Below are positions 63,940 to 64,000 of a DNA stretch of 64,000 nucleotides, in pieces; positions within the stretch are counted from its first letter, which is position 1; every line of letters begins with the position of its first letter. The notes under the pieces are model-generated. The model searched no databases, had not been told where the DNA came from, and saw only the letters and a list, made by a program, of their open reading frames with translations. This stretch comes from Rhodanobacter sp. B04 (lineage in GTDB: Bacteria; Pseudomonadota; Gammaproteobacteria; Xanthomonadales; Rhodanobacteraceae). The stretch is from positions 248,001 through 312,000 of the forward strand of contig NZ_MUNV01000007.1 in assembly GCF_002001125.1 (NCBI RefSeq), written 5' to 3'. Position numbers and translations under genes: made by a program.

Positions 63940-64000
63940 GACGGGTGGACCCAACCTCATTGAAGAAGCCCGGAAAGTCGCGGCCTGGGCAACAGCTACA

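Overview
The window comes from a GC-rich gammaproteobacterium of the Xanthomonadales, most likely a Rhodanobacteraceae relative (Rhodanobacter, Dyella, Frateuria type). The evidence is the arginine cluster. It encodes an N-acetylornithine carbamoyltransferase, an acetylcitrulline-type deacetylase and a fused acetylglutamate kinase/acetyltransferase, a combination known from xanthomonads. Conserved gene orders agree with this: ispH next to pilV/pilW, mtaD-ubiG-phosphatase, efp divergent from epmB, and rpsF-rpsR-rplI-dnaB-alr. Nearly all genes are chromosomal core genes. I see no prophage, insertion sequence, CRISPR array or rRNA operon.

Layout. 1-1.4 kb: minor pilin genes pilW (cut by the window edge) and pilV. 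1.8 kb: tRNA-Thr(CGT). 2-7.6 kb: ribF-ileS-lspA-ispH on the minus strand, divergent from rpsT with its UUG start. 8.6-11 kb: ferrous iron uptake feoA-feoB plus a small Cys-rich membrane protein behind a Fur-box-like site. 11-15.1 kb: the lower half of leucine/isovalerate degradation. 15.2-18.2 kb: amidohydrolase, two GNAT acetyltransferases and a YdeI-like protein. 18.2-19.2 kb: two related RcnB-like periplasmic proteins. 19.5-23.1 kb: SDR dehydrogenase, EfpL and FUSC protein. 23.2-26.4 kb: ACMS decarboxylase, a secreted protein, kynureninase and a VOC pseudogene. 26.5-28.9 kb: proBA. 29-31 kb: an AT-richer SGNH hydrolase/acyltransferase pair. 31.3-39.4 kb: argF'-paiB-osmC-argG-argE'-argB-argC-argH. 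40-44 kb: glycine-zipper protein, cysS, sufE, a long-tailed DksA and yidD. 44.3-49.2 kb: folE2, a squalene-synthase-like protein, a MupP/Gph phosphatase, ubiG, a YciI protein and mtaD. 49.4-53.2 kb: efp, epmB and a FimX-like c-di-GMP receptor. 53.3-57.8 kb: ffh-rpsP-rimM-trmD-rplS and the divergent ypjD. 57.8-64 kb: radA, alr, dnaB, rplI, rpsR, rpsF and an A-type Fe-S carrier.

Two classes of non-coding element recur. (i) Four REP-like elements, with arms around CGTCATTCCGGCGAAAGCC, lie between operons or genes. (ii) Six purine/pyrimidine inverted repeats lie inside operons, five built on GAGGAGTGAG/CTCACTCCTC and one on GGGAAACGGG. All six have the same polarity. The purine arm starts at or just after the upstream stop codon. 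In five of the six the pyrimidine arm ends just before the next start codon, which then has no good Shine-Dalgarno sequence. Pairing of the arms would bring stop and start codons together. This is the most interesting undescribed-looking signal in the window.

How the genes work together. Arginine is made through acetylated intermediates by the arg cluster. Proline comes from proBA, once probably contiguous with argH. The two EF-P paralogues (lysine-type with EpmB, and arginine-type EfpL) relieve ribosome stalling. FimX-like, PilV and PilW serve type IV pili. The ribosomal-protein, SRP and tRNA-modification operons are ordinary housekeeping.
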